In this document: piece by piece, positions 5,147 to 6,025 of the stretch
Layout: each line of letters begins with the position of its first letter
How positions within the stretch are numbered: position 1 is the stretch's first letter
Origin: Collinsella sp.
Lineage (GTDB): Bacteria > Actinomycetota > Coriobacteriia > Coriobacteriales > Coriobacteriaceae
DNA length: 6,025 nucleotides
Direction: 5' to 3'
Assembly (NCBI GenBank): GCA_018380195.1
Contig: JAGZUC010000048.1
Location: 1 to 6,025, forward strand
Notes under the pieces: model-generated
What the model saw: the letters and a program-made list of their open reading frames with translations, nothing else
Told to the model about the DNA's origin: nothing
Database searches by the model: none
Position numbers and translations under genes: made by a program

Positions 5147-5781
5147 CGGATTACCACTTCCCTCTTGTACGCCGCCAGCTCGCGCTCGACCTGCCTGTCG
5201 CCGGTCTCGTTGACCCACCAGGGCCATTTCACCCGGCCGCACGGCTCGCCGACTCCGGCGAACCACTCCCTCAGCTCGTCGAGACTCACCGTGGAGTGCC
5301 CGTTGGCGTCGCAACCGACGTCGTAGCGCAGAAGGCCCTGCTTGCGGTTGAACTCGTTGTACGTGCCTCCGCTGCTGTGGATGTGCCCGTGGAGGTGCCA
5401 CGATCCATGACTCATGCCCTGCCAGTCGGCCATGGGGTAATGGCTCAGGACGATCTTCTTCCCGTCGATCTTGAGCACGCAGATCGGCGGCTCCACGGTG
5501 AACGCGCCCGCGACCGCCGGCTGGGTCCAGTCCTTGTCGTGGTTTCCCGGGACGAGGTGGATGCGCCTGCAGGCGATTCGCTTGCGCAGTCCGTAGGCGT
5601 CCTGGGCGGTCATCTTGAATGAGAAATCCCCCAGGATGTAGAGTTCGTCGTCCACGGCGACCCTGCCGTTGATGTTGTCGACGATGGCGTCGTTCATCTG
5701 CCAAATCGTCTCCCACGGGCGGTCGGTGAACTTCAGCACGTTCTCATGCCCGAAGTGGGTGTCGCTGGTAAACCAGATCAT
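5143..5781 (-). CDS. Calcineurin-like metallophosphoesterase, first in operon (phage-type branch)
   Basis: 212 residues. Motifs in order: SDTHFGHENV (D7, H9), GDFS (D52), GNHD (N80, H81), SHYP (H114) and HGHIH (H133, H135), giving a complete dinuclear-metal centre. The DTHFGH-x-N opening followed by FTDRPW, and the DVGCDANGHSTVSLDE segment (154-169), are typical of a branch common in phages and mobile elements and distinct from the two genes that follow. The C-terminal 40 residues form a Trp-rich then charged helical tail. The start ATG 5781 has a strong AAGGAG 8 nt upstream (5795-5790), the best ribosome-binding site of the cassette, so translation of all three genes may enter here. The stop overlaps the next start (ATGA). 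The substrate cannot be inferred; nucleotide or nucleic-acid phosphoesters are possible. Confidence 0.93.
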   Translation of the reverse strand: MIWFTSDTHFGHENVLKFTDRPWETIWQMNDAIVDNINGRVAVDDELYILGDFSFKMTAQDAYGLRKRIACRRIHLVPGNHDKDWTQPAVAGAFTVEPPICVLKIDGKKIVLSHYPMADWQGMSHGSWHLHGHIHSSGGTYNEFNRKQGLLRYDVGCDANGHSTVSLDELREWFAGVGEPCGRVKWPWWVNETGDRQVERELAAYKREVVIR

Positions 5782-5801
5782 ATTTATGTCTCCTTCTGTC
5801 G

Positions 5802-5867
5802 CTAAAAAACGTTCTCATTCGAGGTCAGGAGACGTATTTTGAGCGACATGAGGCACATATCCCTCAT
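5802..5867 (-). CDS. Possible 21-residue leader peptide before the phosphoesterase operon
   Basis: On the minus strand an ATG at 5867 opens 21 codons (MRDMCLMSLKIRLLTSNENV, then F) ending at TAG 5804-5802. GGAG lies 8 nt upstream of the ATG (5879-5876), and the stop is 20 nt before the ATG of the first phosphoesterase. The start codon is inside the palindrome at 5846-5869, so its translation could be controlled by, or could disrupt, that hairpin. There is no similarity to known attenuator peptides and no runs of regulatory codons. It may be chance. Confidence 0.3.
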   Translation of the reverse strand: MRDMCLMSLKIRLLTSNENVF

Positions 5868-5869
5868 GT
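5846..5869. promoter_or_regulatory. 8-bp palindrome upstream of the phosphoesterase operon (operator or leader hairpin)
   Basis: ACATGAGG (5846-5853) and CCTCATGT (5862-5869) are perfect inverted repeats with an 8-bp spacer, 65 bp upstream of the operon start codon. The symmetry and 16-bp centre-to-centre spacing suit a dimeric repressor operator. As RNA it would be an 8-bp hairpin over the start of the small leader ORF. A TTGGAA -35-like hexamer lies immediately upstream on the minus strand, but its -10 (TCATGT at 17 nt) is poor. Confidence 0.45.
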
Positions 5870-5988
5870 TCCAAGCTCCAATCTGCCGAATTTGCTCGGA
5901 TAAAAGTCTAAGGCTTCGATAGCAGGGGTTGATTTCCGATCTCAGCCGAACACATTAGGCGGACAGGCCGTTCCCGCAGCTAGCCGAA

Positions 5989-6021
5989 CGCCCCCGAGGC
6001 CCCATCCGGGCCCCGGGGGCG
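5989..6021. terminator. Very strong GC hairpin at the window end
   Basis: CGCCCCCG (5989-5996) pairs with CGGGGGCG (6014-6021). After an A/C mismatch the stem continues with GGCCC/GGGCC around a 5-nt loop. It is terminator-like, but the window ends 4 nt later, so a T-tract on the plus strand cannot be checked; the minus strand has none. It probably closes a gene lying to the right. The stretch 5870-5988 between it and the operon leader shows nothing else recognisable. Confidence 0.5.
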
Positions 6022-6025
6022 CCGT

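Noticed and set aside
3759..5622. Long plus-strand frames opposite the phosphoesterases (251, 280 and 108 codons)
   Set aside because: They are antisense to genes with complete catalytic motifs, and open only because of high-GC codon bias; no ribosome-binding sites or motifs of their own.
5147..5716. N-terminal extension of the second phosphoesterase
   Set aside because: The frame is open, but the extension is a basic, low-complexity antiparallel shadow of the first phosphoesterase. The ATG at 5146 aligns with the paralogue's start and overlaps the preceding stop.

Overview
The window looks like a high-GC actinobacterial chromosome, most plausibly a gut-type Coriobacteriia (Eggerthella/Collinsella-like), with the end of an integrated element. 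This placement is inferred from GC-rich codons, the form of the tRNA-Arg remnant and the gene families; nothing in the window proves the genus. Base composition divides it in two. About 312-2950 is visibly richer in A+T (integrase and two small helix-turn-helix genes). About 3000-6025, and 1-300, are strongly G+C rich.

Left edge (1-311): no protein gene. It holds a cluster of hairpins (15-94) that folds as a cruciform-like unit, then three copies of tRNA 3'-end sequence. The first is a 25-bp copy at 137-161, the second an inverted partial copy at 189-211, and the third the 3' half of a minus-strand tRNA-Arg(CCU) at 267-311, followed by its terminator hairpin (228-256). The tRNA homology stops inside the anticodon loop at 311 and AT-rich DNA follows. 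This is the expected junction of an element integrated in the tRNA. The rebuilt tRNA should lie at the other end, which is not in the window.

Element module (312-2760): a tyrosine recombinase starting about 190 bp from the att site, with possible arm-type repeats in front; a structured leader; an 81-aa winged-helix/excisionase-like protein; a 128-aa helix-turn-helix protein resembling the DNA-binding part of replication initiators; and a strong, probably bidirectional terminator (2695-2760). From 2761 to 3066 there is only an 11-bp tandem repeat and the composition change.

Right module (3067-6025): a plus-strand coiled-coil gene (3082-3537) whose coiled coil continues in the -1 frame to 3641, converging on a minus-strand cassette of three calcineurin-like metallophosphoesterases (5781 to 3684). 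The three genes overlap end to end (ATGA, then TGATG), so they are probably one translationally coupled operon. The last two are paralogues; the first belongs to another branch of the superfamily. The operon has a leader with an 8-bp palindrome and a possible 21-codon ORF. Between the convergent genes lies a 39-bp hairpin built from TTCTAG units spaced exactly 11 bp apart. Substrates of the phosphoesterases cannot be read from sequence.
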